Source of the DNA: Synaphobranchus kaupii
Taxonomy: Eukaryota; Chordata; Actinopteri; Anguilliformes; Synaphobranchidae
Length of the DNA stretch: 64,000 bases
Assembly: GCA_029718625.1 (NCBI GenBank)
Contig: CM056379.1
Span: 53,341,579 to 53,405,578 of the forward strand
Reading direction: 5' to 3'
Below the pieces are notes generated by a model that was not told the DNA's origin, searched no databases, and saw only the letters and a program-made list of their open reading frames with translations. Shown here piece after piece: positions 40,093 to 50,333 of the stretch. The first letter of the stretch is position 1. Each line of letters begins with the position of its first letter. The position numbers and the translations under genes were made by a program.

Positions 40093-40610
40093 TCTGATTA
40101 TAATTATAATGAAAAGTGTTTGCAGTAAGATATTGTCTGCAGAGTACCGTAGACTAGAGCAATGTTCGGAGGCTATAGTAATTTTTTTAAGTGACTAACC
40201 TTGAATCATATATGTTTAGGGAATTGGAGGTTTATAAATGCGATGTCTTAAGGGATAGCAGCTTATAGTAGGCTATCGTCAATTCTTAATGTATTATCGT
40301 AAATTCTTAATTTTCCTAGTAGTTAATTTTATGGTGACATTGTGTTATGTGTGAAAAGGATAAAGTGAACAGAGCTGAAGTGACGAAATTAATGAATAAA
40401 GAAATGTTGGCCGAGGCAAGGGTACGTTGAGGTTCGGACTTCAGTCAGTCATGACCGCAAAAGCAGAGCATAACACCCTCCCCAATCCAGACAAGAGCGA
40501 GGGTTTGGGGAGGGTGTGATATAGTACAAGTGAAATACAAGTGAAACATTGAACAGTGAATATTGGAAACCTGTTTTGCCTTTGCAATAAAAATACGTTA
40601 ATGTGCTAAA
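40093..40610. other. Spacer with a 13-bp hairpin
   Basis: ACACCCTCCCCAA (40473-40485) and TTGGGGAGGGTGT (40505-40517) are perfect inverted repeats with a 19-base loop. Nothing else is supported. Confidence 0.55.
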
Positions 40611-41213
40611 GTGAAAATAATAACTGTTCAAGTCCTTATCGATTCTGGAGTGGACGCTAATTTCATCTGCTCTTCCCTGGTCCATCAGTTGGACATCCGC
40701 ACCGCCCCTATGAAGACGCCTTTTCACACTAGCACTCTTACCGGGACCCCTCTGGCAGTGATCCGAGAAGTGACCAGCCCTGTGGAGATACCGGTCTCCG
40801 GCAATCATCGGGAGGAGATTTCTTTCTATGTTATGGGCTCACTACGCCCATGCATTGAAAATGGCTTTTGAAGAGTAGCGGCACTGGCTGGAGAGGGCCT
40901 CTATCCCATTTCTCATTTGGACGGATCACTGCAACTTGGAGTATCTTCGTTCCGCCCAAAGACTCAACCCTCGCCAGGCCCGGTGGTCGCTATTCTTCTC
41001 CCTCTTCCAATTCACGCTGTCCTACCGACCGGGATCTAAAAATGTTAAACCTGATGCCTTGTCCTGGCTGCACGAAATGCCCGAAGAGGAGGAGGGTTCT
41101 GAGATGGTGCTTCCTCCCAACTGTGTGGTGGCCGCGGCGAGATTTTACATTGTCAGAGTGGTGGAGGACGACCCGAGTTCGAGTGACACTCCCGAGGGGT
41201 GGCTGTATGTTCC
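40611..41213 (+). pseudogene. Gypsy copy E: protease joined to RNase H
   Basis: The first frame (40611-40871) has an aspartic protease active site LIDSGVDANFIC and resembles the protease of copies A and C. It runs, in a different frame, directly into the end of RNase H: WTDHCNLEYL and LSYRPGSKNVKPDALS are standard Ty3/gypsy RNase H motifs, spanning about 40875-41075. The whole reverse transcriptase is missing between them (junction about 40855-40865). An in-frame TAG stands where Trp is expected at 40879. A 16-bp tandem duplication at 41198-41229 then shifts the frame just before the integrase. Confidence 0.85.
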
Positions 41214-41923
41214 GGTGGCTGTATGTTCACGCATCACGATTGTCTTGCCATCCCGGTGCTGTCCGTACTCTAGCCCTCCTGTCCTGCCGGTTCTGGTGGC
41301 CTAAGATGAGGAAGGAAATGGCAGAATTTGTGGCATCTTGCGACTCCTGTACTCACGATAAGTCAAACAATCTACACCCGAGTGGGCTCCTGCAATCCCT
41401 GGCCATGCCCCATGGCCCCTGGTTTCACATCGCTGTGGATTTCATCACCGAGCTGCCGGCTTCCGACGGGAACACTGTCGTTCTTACCACTGTGGACCGC
41501 ATTTCCAAAGCCAGACCCTTTGTGGTGCTACCTAAGCTCCCTTCCACTAAGGAAACCGCTGAGCTACTGGTCAAGCACATCTTCCATCTTCATGGCCTCC
41601 CCCCGGAGGTCATTTCTGACAGAGGGCCTCAGTTTGCGAGCAAATTTTGGCACGCCTTCTGTATTCTCATAGGAGCCACCCCTGGCCTCTCCTCCGGGTT
41701 CCACCCCGAAACCAACGGTCAGATTGAACGCCTCAATCAGGAGCTGGGGAAGGGCCTGCACTGCCTCGCCGAAAGGTCTCCTACTACTTGGTCCAGCTGC
41801 CTTATATGGATTGAATATGCCTACAACTCCCTCCCTGTCTCCTCCACAGGAATGTCCCCGTTCCTCTGCTGCCTGGGGTACCAACCCCTATTCCCGGAGG
41901 AGGGCCAGAGCCACTTTACTTAA
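41214..41923 (+). pseudogene. Gypsy copy E: integrase
   Basis: The reading frame is open to 41923. It includes the zinc-binding region (HASRLSCHPGA, then CDSC at about 41340), the catalytic core with VDFITELP (Asp), SDRGPQFASKFW (Asp) and NGQIERLNQEL (Glu), so all three DDE acidic residues are present. The C-terminal part (about 41980-42150) is shifted into other frames and has FIGPF/HPVFHVS-type motifs. The chromodomain is missing. This is the best-preserved enzyme domain in the window, but without upstream domains it cannot make a working element. Confidence 0.9.
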
Positions 41924-42160
41924 ACATGTCTCTGGGATTAAAGCCCAGGCCGGCTGCCATCGATGCCCTGCTCCTCGTTACATGGTCGGTCAAAAGGTAA
42001 GGCTTTCATCCCAGGAAATTCCTCTCCAGACCACCTGCAAAAAAGCTCACTCCCCGTTTCATTGGCCCATTCCCCATATCCCGTGTCATCAGCCCTACTG
42101 TCGTTTGCCTTCTCCTTCCACATCCCCGACTGCATCCACCCTGTGTTTCATGTGTCTCTA

Positions 42161-42171
42161 GGGGGGGTTAC
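42161..42171 (+). promoter_or_regulatory. Polypurine tract of gypsy copy E
   Basis: GGGGGGGTTAC immediately precedes TGTCATG, the LTR start, as in copy A. Confidence 0.7.
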
Positions 42172-42345
42172 TGTCATGTCCTGTGCCTCCATGTCTTAGT
42201 CTATTTTTGGTTTTTCCTTTGATATGTATTTTCTGTATTGGCAGTCCGTTCCGTGTTTTCCCTTTCTCCCCATTTCGTGTCTCTGCTTCCACGCACCTGA
42301 ATTGTGTTTCCTCCTGTGCTTCATCTCACCTTTTCTCCAAACATA
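42172..42345 (+). mobile_element. Gypsy copy E: truncated 3' LTR
   Basis: Starts TGTCATGTCCTGTG and is cut after 174 bp at the TA dinucleotide of the inserted Tc1 element (42344-42345). The rest of the LTR is not visible after the Tc1 fragment, so the locus has lost more than the simple insertion would explain. Confidence 0.75.
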
Positions 42346-42976
42346 CAGTTGAAGTCGGAAGTTTACATACACTTCGGTTGAAGTCATTAAAACTCATTTT
42401 AGTTTTGATGTTTACATACAATAAGTTGACTGTGCCTTTAAACAGCTTGGAAAATTCCAGAAAACTATGTCATGGCTTTAGAAACTTCTAATAGGCTAAT
42501 TGACATTATTTGAGTCAATTGGAGGTGTACCTGTGGATGTATTTTAAGGCCTACCTTCAAACTCAGTGCTTCTTTGCTTGACATCATGGGAAAATCAAAA
42601 GAAATCAGCCAAGACCTCAGAAAGAAAATTGTGGACCTCCTCAAGTCTGGTTCATCCTTGGGAGCAATTTCCAAACGCCTGAAGGTACCACGTTCGTCTG
42701 TACAAACAATAGTACGCAAGTATAAACACTATGGGACCACGCAGCCGTCATACCGCGTTCTGTTCTTGAGATGAACGTGCTTTGGTGCGAAAAGTGCAAA
42801 TAAATCCCAGTACAACAGCAAAGGACCTTGTGAAGATGCTGGAGGGAACAGGTACAAAAGTATCTATATCCACAGTAAAACGAGTCCTATATCGACATAC
42901 CCTGAAAGGCTGCTCAGCAAGGAAGAAGCCACTACTCCAAAGCCGCCATAAAAAAGCCAAACTACAGTTTGCGTAG
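42346..42976 (+). mobile_element. Tc1 element with Sleeping-Beauty-like left end, truncated
   Basis: CAGTTGAAGTCGGAAGTTTA after a TA is the outer end of the fish Tc1 group to which Sleeping Beauty belongs. An inner direct-repeat-like motif (GATGTTTACATACAATAAG) follows near 42408. The transposase gene starts at 42586. The element breaks off near 42976, before the catalytic domain and right inverted repeat, so it is immobile. Confidence 0.9.
42586..42976 (+). pseudogene. Tc1 transposase, DNA-binding half only
   Basis: The frame starts [18 protein letters not shown], the first helix-turn-helix of the paired-like DNA-binding domain. A stop at 42772 follows a lost or gained base after [13 protein letters not shown]. 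The second helix-turn-helix continues in another frame from 42782 (VRKVQINPSTTAKDL to KKAKLQFA) up to 42976. The DDE catalytic domain is absent. Confidence 0.9.
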
Positions 42977-43165
42977 TTTTTGCGTAGTACAGTTCACGAC
43001 TTTTCCTGTTATCTCCCCATTATTATTAGGCCTACGTCAACGGATAACACCAAAACTGCCCAGAGAGCTTTCCATTCACTGTGCAATAACTCAATGGGAT
43101 GATAGAAGTGCCTGAAAAAACATGTCCTGAATTATTTTACAACCTATGTAAAATATATATACATA

Positions 43166-44056
43166 CAGATCTTTTCCAAAAAATTTGAATATCATGGAAA
43201 AGTAGTTTTTTTTCCATAATTCCATTCAAAAAGTGAAACTTTCATAGATTATAGATTCATTACACACAAAGTGAAATATTTCTAGCCTTTATTTGTTTCA
43301 TTTTTCATAATTTTGGCTTACAGCTCCAGAAAACCCCCAAAACAGTATTTCAAGAAATTAGAATAGTGTGTCGAAAATCAGCATTTACTTCAGTTATTTC
43401 AGAGAATGAATGTTTTAGACTGAGTGTCACACTATCATCTAATTTACTCAAAACATCTGCAAAGTTTATCTCAGTTTGGTTCAGTATGCAGACTTGACAA
43501 CTGGCCAGAAGACCATCATTGACACCCTTCAGAAGATGGGTAAGCCACAAAAGGTCATCGCTAAGAAGGCTGGCTGTTCACAGAGTGCAGTGTCCAAGCA
43601 TATCAATAGAAAGTTTAGTGGAAGGGAAAAATGTGGCAGGAGAAGGTGCACAAGCAAAAGAGATGACCGTAGGCTTCAGCGGATTGTCAAGCAAAGACGA
43701 TTCCAAAATTTGGCGGAAATGCAGAGGGAGTGGACTGAGGCTGGAGTCAGTGCTTCAAAAACCACCATGGACAGACGTATCCGGGACATGGGCTACAACT
43801 GTCGGATTCCTCAAGTCAAGCCACTCCACTCATTCTCTGAAATAACTGAAGTAAATGCTGATTTTTGACACACTATTCTAATTTCTTGAAATCTGGAGCT
43901 GTAAGCCAAAATTATGAAAAATTAAACAAATAAAGGCTAGAAATATTTCACTTTGTGTGTAATGAATCTATAATCTATGAAAGTTTCACTTTTTGAATGG
44001 AATTATGTAAAAAAAACAACTTTTCCATGATATTCTAATTTTTTGGAAAGGATCTG
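43166..44056 (+). mobile_element. Tc1-like deletion derivative, complete ends, 891 bp
   Basis: TA lies on both sides (43164-43165 and 44057-44058). The ends CAGATC and GATCTG begin long inverted repeats (43166-43411 and 43831-44056, about 230-245 bp) that share GTGAAACTTTCATAGATTAT and other blocks. Between them is a 5' part of the transposase gene; the catalytic part was deleted. Both ends are intact in appearance, so it could be moved by a transposase from a full-length copy. A 112-bp relative lies at 13312-13423. Confidence 0.9.
43476..43868 (+). CDS. Transposase DNA-binding domain ORF (no catalytic domain), ~130 codons
   Basis: The open frame has two helix-turn-helix segments (DTLQKMGKPQKVIAKKAGCS and RRLQRIVKQRRFQNLAEMQ) joined by a Gly-Arg-rich linker (GRRRCTSKRD), the layout of a Tc1/mariner DNA-binding region. 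It then runs into the right inverted repeat and stops at 43866-43868. A normal Tc1 transposase has about 340 residues; the DDE domain is gone. The first in-frame ATG is internal (43536); a TTG at 43476 may be a mutated start. If made, such a protein could bind the element's ends without cutting. Could also be a dead leftover. Confidence 0.6.
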   Translation: MVQYADLTTGQKTIIDTLQKMGKPQKVIAKKAGCSQSAVSKHINRKFSGREKCGRRRCTSKRDDRRLQRIVKQRRFQNLAEMQREWTEAGVSASKTTMDRRIRDMGYNCRIPQVKPLHSFSEITEVNADF

Positions 44057-44058
44057 TA

Positions 44059-46365
44059 TATGTGAAAATATGACACATAAACGTGACATAGACACCAAAA
44101 AAAATTATTGTTGCAAAAAAAAATGCAAACACATTTATTTACAAGTTTGACAACTCTCTGACTCTATCAAAAAGAAAGAAGATAGTTCAATAACCGGAAA
44201 TAGTATTTTCAGGTCATATAAAATTTACCACAGTAGTGTTAACGTAGGCTATGTAACATGGTGTCTCAATGACACGTGAGTGCAAAACTATAACTTATTT
44301 TTTAATCTATTTATGGCTGTGTAATACCCGGTTGGTTAGAGGACACCGTTACATATGTAATCAATGCAAGAAAAGATTAATTTTAGTTTCGTTTCTGCAT
44401 GCATAATCCTACCTTTCAATATGCGGACACGATTATAACATGATGGCTGTGTAAATGCTTTGATTTGGATGATTTTGATAAACTGGTGCGAGGTAAAACG
44501 TGAGCGGCTTAGGTACGTAACCGCGTGTGGAAGCTTAGACACGCAAGGTTATGAGGCTCCTGTAGCGTCGGCAGCAATTGAAACAAAGCAATTCTTAGTA
44601 GTTTCGTACCAGACAGTAATGCTTTTTTTTTTTAGGTTGACCAATCCACCAGCCATGAAACACGTGGGTAAACGATTCATGCTTATGTACATAATGATTG
44701 GGACACATAAAGAAAGTCAGCACTATATATTCCCCTTATATTAAAGTATCATGGAGTGTATGAATTTGGGCACATATATATTTTTACTTGGCTTATGCAT
44801 GACAGAAACAAACAAAGATCGATCCGATATATATATTTATTTTTCATGATTGCCAATGGCATCTTGTGTACGTAACTCTCAGGACACAATGAATTACGTA
44901 CATGAGCCTGATCAATTTTGCTCTCCCATATGAATACGAGCGACAACTTTCACTAAGCAAAGTGGGGTTTAGAAAGGCATATCAAACATCTTCAAAAATA
45001 TTTGGTTGAAAGAAATGTAGGCCATTAGGATAGGTATATATTTCCACATCAATTATGACAGTGTAAAAAAATGTCACATTTTCGTGTCCTATTAATGGGT
45101 AAAAATCAAAAACAAAGTTTAAATTTACAACAGTTCAAGTTCAAGTTTATGTCATGTATTACATGGCTATATGAAGTACCACATTCAAGTAAAACTTTCC
45201 CATAAAGTAAACACAAGACCCTTTGGTAAACCAATGAAAATCACTTAAAAAAATCTCTCCAGTATCATATTATTACATATATATTTTTTTTTGTGATCAA
45301 TTTGTTTAGTTACACCAGTGTGGCAAAACTGGCCCTCAAACCAGCTGATGCTCCTACCATGTGACGGTAAAATTGTATTATAGAGAGTTTCATGCAGATA
45401 ACGCTGACTACCTACAGATACACTATGCTGGATCAATTCAAATTGAGTAGGCTATGGCCATGGGCCATAATCAATGGCCATGGGGCTGTGTGTGTGGTCT
45501 ATGACAATGGTGGTGGCACATTAGCTGGTCATTGTAGCTAACGTCGTAATGTTGTTTGTATGCCACCAAATGAAAACAGCTGAACTAATAATTCCAACTT
45601 TTGGTGTGTGATGAGATATTGGTGTGATGAGTCACCCTGCCAGTATCTCATAAACTGGTGTATAATTTTAGGAGGTTCCAACCATTCAAAAAGAAAGGAA
45701 ACACATGTGAATTTTTGTCAATATTATAGCCCTGTCCCATTTACCGTATGTGATTTATTTTTATTTTTTAGATTCATGGACCTCCTACAGTGATATAGTT
45801 AGAAGCAGGGCAGAGTTTTGTTCAATGAGCAGGCACTGTGCTGGTCTATTCATTTGGAAAAAGATATGGGGTAGAATCTGCAGTTTGAATAATTTGTCCA
45901 TTTGTTATTTAGGTTTCATCAACATGTATTTGTAAGAAAAAACATTTTTCTTTATTCTGAGCTCAAATTTCAATACATAAATGCCAAATTAATGTGAGAT
46001 GAAAGAATAGTCCTTGAGTACACTTAATTTAGATTTAGACTAGAATATGACGTGATCTTTCACTGGGATCCATGGAAATTATAATTATCATTGTTCAGAT
46101 TAGTCTTTGTTAAGGCTGTGTAAGTGTCAGAGTTTCATCTAGTTTATTATGTCAGAGGTAGCACCATGTTTATTTTCTAAATGCCATGGGTGTACAGCTC
46201 TCATTTTAGCTGCCAAAGAAAACCTGTAAAAAGTACAATTTTGGTAGAGAATTTTGTAGGAGAGAGCAGAAAGAGTTCAGGTTTAACTCTCACAGATGGA
46301 AAACCAGATGTGAGTTATCCAGACAAGCTTTGAACTGTTGGTGCATTTCCATGGAAGTATTATTA
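44059..46365. other. Gene-free 2.3-kb stretch
   Basis: No gene or clear mobile element. A short TTCAAGTTCAAGTTTATGTC motif at 45134-45153 resembles tails of fish LINEs but has no body. Confidence 0.5.
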
Positions 46366-49167
46366 GGGGTCCAAGCACAAAGTGCTGGAACACTATTGTT
46401 ATCGTTGGTTTCATTATTATTATTCCCACATTTGTTAAAATTGCAGCAGAACCACTTGGTGACTTTTGATGAAATTTTGTGCACATGTAGAGACTGTAGC
46501 GGGACACATGTACAGCGAATTACCCAATTGACCTGATGGTGGCGCTATAGGAACAACTATAATGTTTTGGGCTATAACTTTTGAACCGTTTGACCCATCT
46601 TCAAAATGATTTTTTCCTCGGATTCCTTGGCTCCTGGCAAACAACTTTATTTATTTATTAGGACCAATGAAGTCCACCATATTGGATAAAAAAAAAAAAA
46701 ACATCTCCCCCTAGATCGTTTGACTTATAACCCTAGTATCAATATTTTGTAGACGGTCCTCTAAAATTCTATATTAAGAAAAACATGGCCGCAGTAAGCC
46801 AATAAAAACTGATGTGGGTGTGGCTAGTCACAAAAATGGTAATAACACCAAAATAGTTCAAAGAATATTAATTAAATTTGGTATCTATACTTGCACTGAA
46901 ATTATGAGGCAAACTCCAAAGTATTGGCCCAACAGAATCAAATGGTGGCGCTATAGATAATATATAATAATAATAATAATATAATATATATTTTTATATA
47001 TATAATATAATAATATTATATTTTTTTAAATTCATAAATTCATCAAAAATCACTATTGTTTTTTAGACTTTTAAAACTTGCTGTAGTGATCAAGTTTTTC
47101 ATCTGGAACATATATCTTCGCCATATATGTCGCTGCCATCTTGGATTGGTGGCCATTTTGGAAATGCTATTAGCCATTTTCCTCTGTCCCTTTTTTGGCC
47201 TAACCACATAACTAACAACTATGAAACTTGGCACATTGGTAGGAGGTAGTGTAATATGGCCACAGGGTGATTTTGGCACTGATTGGCCACTTGGTGGTGC
47301 AGTAACTGTCATTTGAATTTCCAATATTCAAACAATCATAACTCCTGCACCTTTGGAGATAGAGACTTAGTTCTTACATCACAAGATGTGTCTCCTCATG
47401 GACAACTCAATTGCTTAGGAGTCATAAAGTCCACCATTTTGTATTTTCAGCCATTTAGAATTTATTGAAAAACCTTTAAAAGACATCTCCTCCTAGAGTG
47501 TTTGATCTATCACCAATTTATTCAGATAAAGGTCAATAAAAGTTAATATAAAGAAAGCAGATACTTTCTTTCAAACAACATGGCCGCAGTAAGCCAATAA
47601 TAATTAATGTGGCCGTGGTTTACCACAAAAATGCTAATAACTCCAAAATGGTTTGAAGCATATTGATTAAATTTGGTACCTATACTAGCACTCACATCAG
47701 GAGCCAAATTGTAGAGCATTGCCCCAATTGAATCAAAAGTTGGCACTATTGAGCATAATATATATTTTTAATTAATAAATGAATGTGTTTTAAACATTTA
47801 AAATTTTCTGTAGTGACCAATCATAGGGCCGTCACAGGGTGTCCATTATGGGTTAGTGGTTAGCCACTGTTCCTCTAGTACTTAAACAATTGAACAGTGA
47901 AAGTCAGCTGACACCACTGCAGGTACATTATGCAGTAGGGGAACAAATATCCGTCAGGCACTGAAAAGAAATAAAGTTTTAATAACCTTCTTTTTCCTGC
48001 CAAATTCTTCATCAGAAGTGCTCCATACCCTCAAAGAATAATTTTCCCCATTGGATAACAAGATCTGCAATGGCTTCGTGGTTAGAGCAATGGCCTTTGA
48101 TGTGGGATACCCGGGTTCAATCCCCACCAGGTACCAAAGTTAAGTCAGTTAACACCGCTGCAGAGGTTTGTTGCACAGTAGGGGAACAAATGTCCCATTT
48201 GTCAAGTAGAGAAAATGAATGAAGTTTGTCTTTTTCCTGCCGAATTCATCATCAAAAATGCTCCATACCCTCAAAGAATAATTCTCACCATTGGAAACAA
48301 CATCGACTTTGCCAATAAAAAAAATATCTGGTCAATGTATTATTACTGTTCCAAGTATATTGCCTGGCATGTCCCAGGGACCCGTTATGGAGTAGTAGTT
48401 TGGAGCAATTGCCTTTAATGTTGGAGACTCAGGTTCAATCTCTACCAAGTACCAAAGTTTAAATTTATTTTTTACAAAAACAATGTGCAGTTTGTTATGC
48501 TTTTCACATATAAGAATGTCATTTTATTGCAGAGGCAAAGACATTTAGTAGTACCGGAAAAAACATAAGTAAACAGTGTAGCTATGTTATGGCCTTTTGG
48601 TTAGCTTCCCTGTCTCTGATGCTGGAAACCCTGGTTTGAGGCTTGCCTTAGTGAGGATTTCTTTATTGATTTTTTTTTTCATTTGCAACAAAAAAGATGT
48701 GCATGTTATGCTTTTCACACATTAGAATGTTATCTAGTTACTTATATCCTAACTCAAAGTATTCTAACTGTTCCAAGTATAAGGCAAGGCAACTGCAGGA
48801 GGCCTGCTGTGGCTTAGTGGTTATAGAGATTCCCCTTGATGTAGGAGTCCGGGTTCAATCCCCACCACATACCAAAGGTCAAATTTCTTTTCAACAAAAA
48901 CAATGTGCACTTTGTTTTGACGGATAAGAGTAGACAAAGTTTGACGGATTTGTCTTAAAATTGGTTATACAGATTCTATAGACAAAGGCCAATTGGAAAA
49001 TTGTATAAAATTAAAGATGGATCAATAATGAGTCAATAAAAATTGATGTGGATTCAGAATCTTTACATTCCAAAATTAATCAGTCGGGTGTTTTGTGTCA
49101 TTCACTACAGCCTGACAAACATATGAGACTCTGCAGTTGTGGGAAATTTACCCAATGCTTGGACCCC
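46366..49167. mobile_element. 2.8-kb element with perfect 12-bp inverted ends and tRNA-like modules
   Basis: GGGGTCCAAGCA (46366-46377) is exactly inverted as TGCTTGGACCCC (49156-49167). The left border is of the GGGGTCCAAGCAC type abundant in fish genomes. Repeated blocks fill the left half (CATGGCCGCAGTAAGCCAAT at 46786 and 47580). There is no transposase or other frame. From 47840 to 48880 there are internal tandem-type duplications of about 200-315 bp, each with a tRNA-like module. AT-rich simple sequence lies at 46956-47030. I cannot name the superfamily. Confidence 0.7.
47850..48870 (+). repeat. Array of five tRNA-like modules
   Basis: Modules lie at about 47850, 48071, 48386, 48588 and 48810. 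The last has an A-box-like TGGCTTAGTGG (48810-48820) and a B-box-like GGGTTCAATCC (48851-48861); the second has TGGCTTCGTGG and GGGTTCAATCC; the others are weaker and the first lacks a B box. Between them are further repeated blocks (CTCCATACCCTCAAAGAAT at 48022 and 48262; TATGCTTTTCACA at 48497 and 48708). They do not fold as true tRNA genes with acceptor stems. Probably a tRNA-derived segment multiplied inside the element. Confidence 0.65.
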
Positions 49168-50333
49168 GTTAATTGCTGCTTGCAGCTATAATTATTATTA
49201 TTATTTTCTTTTCTACTTTTATTACATGCTTTTGTTTGACATCACCTTTCTTTTCATTTGTAATACCTGTACATGTCCAAAGTAAGCATTCTTAAGTGAA
49301 AAAGTGAACTATTGTATTAATGCCAATCAAGTAGTTTCAAACTGGACTGCAGATTAAAGTGACCTGACCCCACACCTTCATTATGATTGTAAATCTGTAC
49401 TTATTTACTTCAGGATTACATTACAATTGTAACTTCAGTTACATTATTGATTAGTTGCATTCTATATGTATTGGGATGGCAGGTATGCCATCCGCCAAGT
49501 TGCGGGGCATGCCCCATACCTATACTGCACAGAGAGTTTGGCACTTTTCAGGGTTTCCTACAGAAATAATCACAATGACCACATACTCTCAGCCCTTAAA
49601 AACATGAACTTCTGTACATTCTATGTAGCTGCGTCGGGTGTGCTGTTGCGCTTTGCTCTTTACTTTTTACATAGATTAGTTGCAGGTGCGGAAGTCACAA
49701 TAGATAATGAGGGCTAAACATAAATTTCTTTTTGACACCGTAATCCCTATTAATTATAATAGCATTAATAGCATTATTGATGTGTGGGTAATAATACCCA
49801 ATATTAATTCAATTGAATAAAATTAATTAAATTGAATAACCAATTTCCATTTTTGATTGCTATTCAATGGTTGCTAGCAATCTATTATCTTACTTGAATA
49901 CGTAGCATAGCTTTGCTCTGCCCCATTTGAGTAACCATTTTTAAATCCCCTTACTGTCTGGTGAATACCGTGTGCTACCTATGTCCTGTGAAGTTTCTGT
50001 GGTTACATTGCATCAAGTGTAATTGTAACCTAACACACACCATAATACTGTAACTACCTTTGTAATACAGTTGGTGTTTTCTCTTTGTGAGTAGTTGAAT
50101 AGAGTGAATGGTCTACTCTAAAGATTTGCCTGAAAGTAGTTTTGCCTTCAGTGTAAACTGGGTTCGATACCCAACGTGTAATTAAACACTTAATTACTGT
50201 ACCGCCGCTGAACCTTGGATGATTTCTAAAAATACATCCTCTATCTAAATAACTAAATTAACGATTTAGTATTTATTTCTTTGTTTTAGCGAGCATGATA
50301 GAAGGCATTAGCATGGAATGATTTCGCTCTTGC
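49168..50333. other. Leader region before a gag relic; possible LTR
   Basis: AT-rich, with an ATTAATTAAATTGAATAA-type stretch at 49815-49840. Near 50170-50178, CCCAACGTG matches nine bases of the tRNA-Lys1,2 primer-binding site used by spumaviruses and some others, but the bases before it do not fit and no LTR start could be placed. The gag frame starts at 50334. Confidence 0.3.

Noticed and set aside
48071..48135. Functional tRNA gene
   Set aside because: Part of a repeated array with imperfect boxes and no closing stem.
47850..48870. CRISPR-like array
   Set aside because: Spacing of 200-315 bp and diverged tRNA-like units; a vertebrate context; no short identical repeats with unique spacers.
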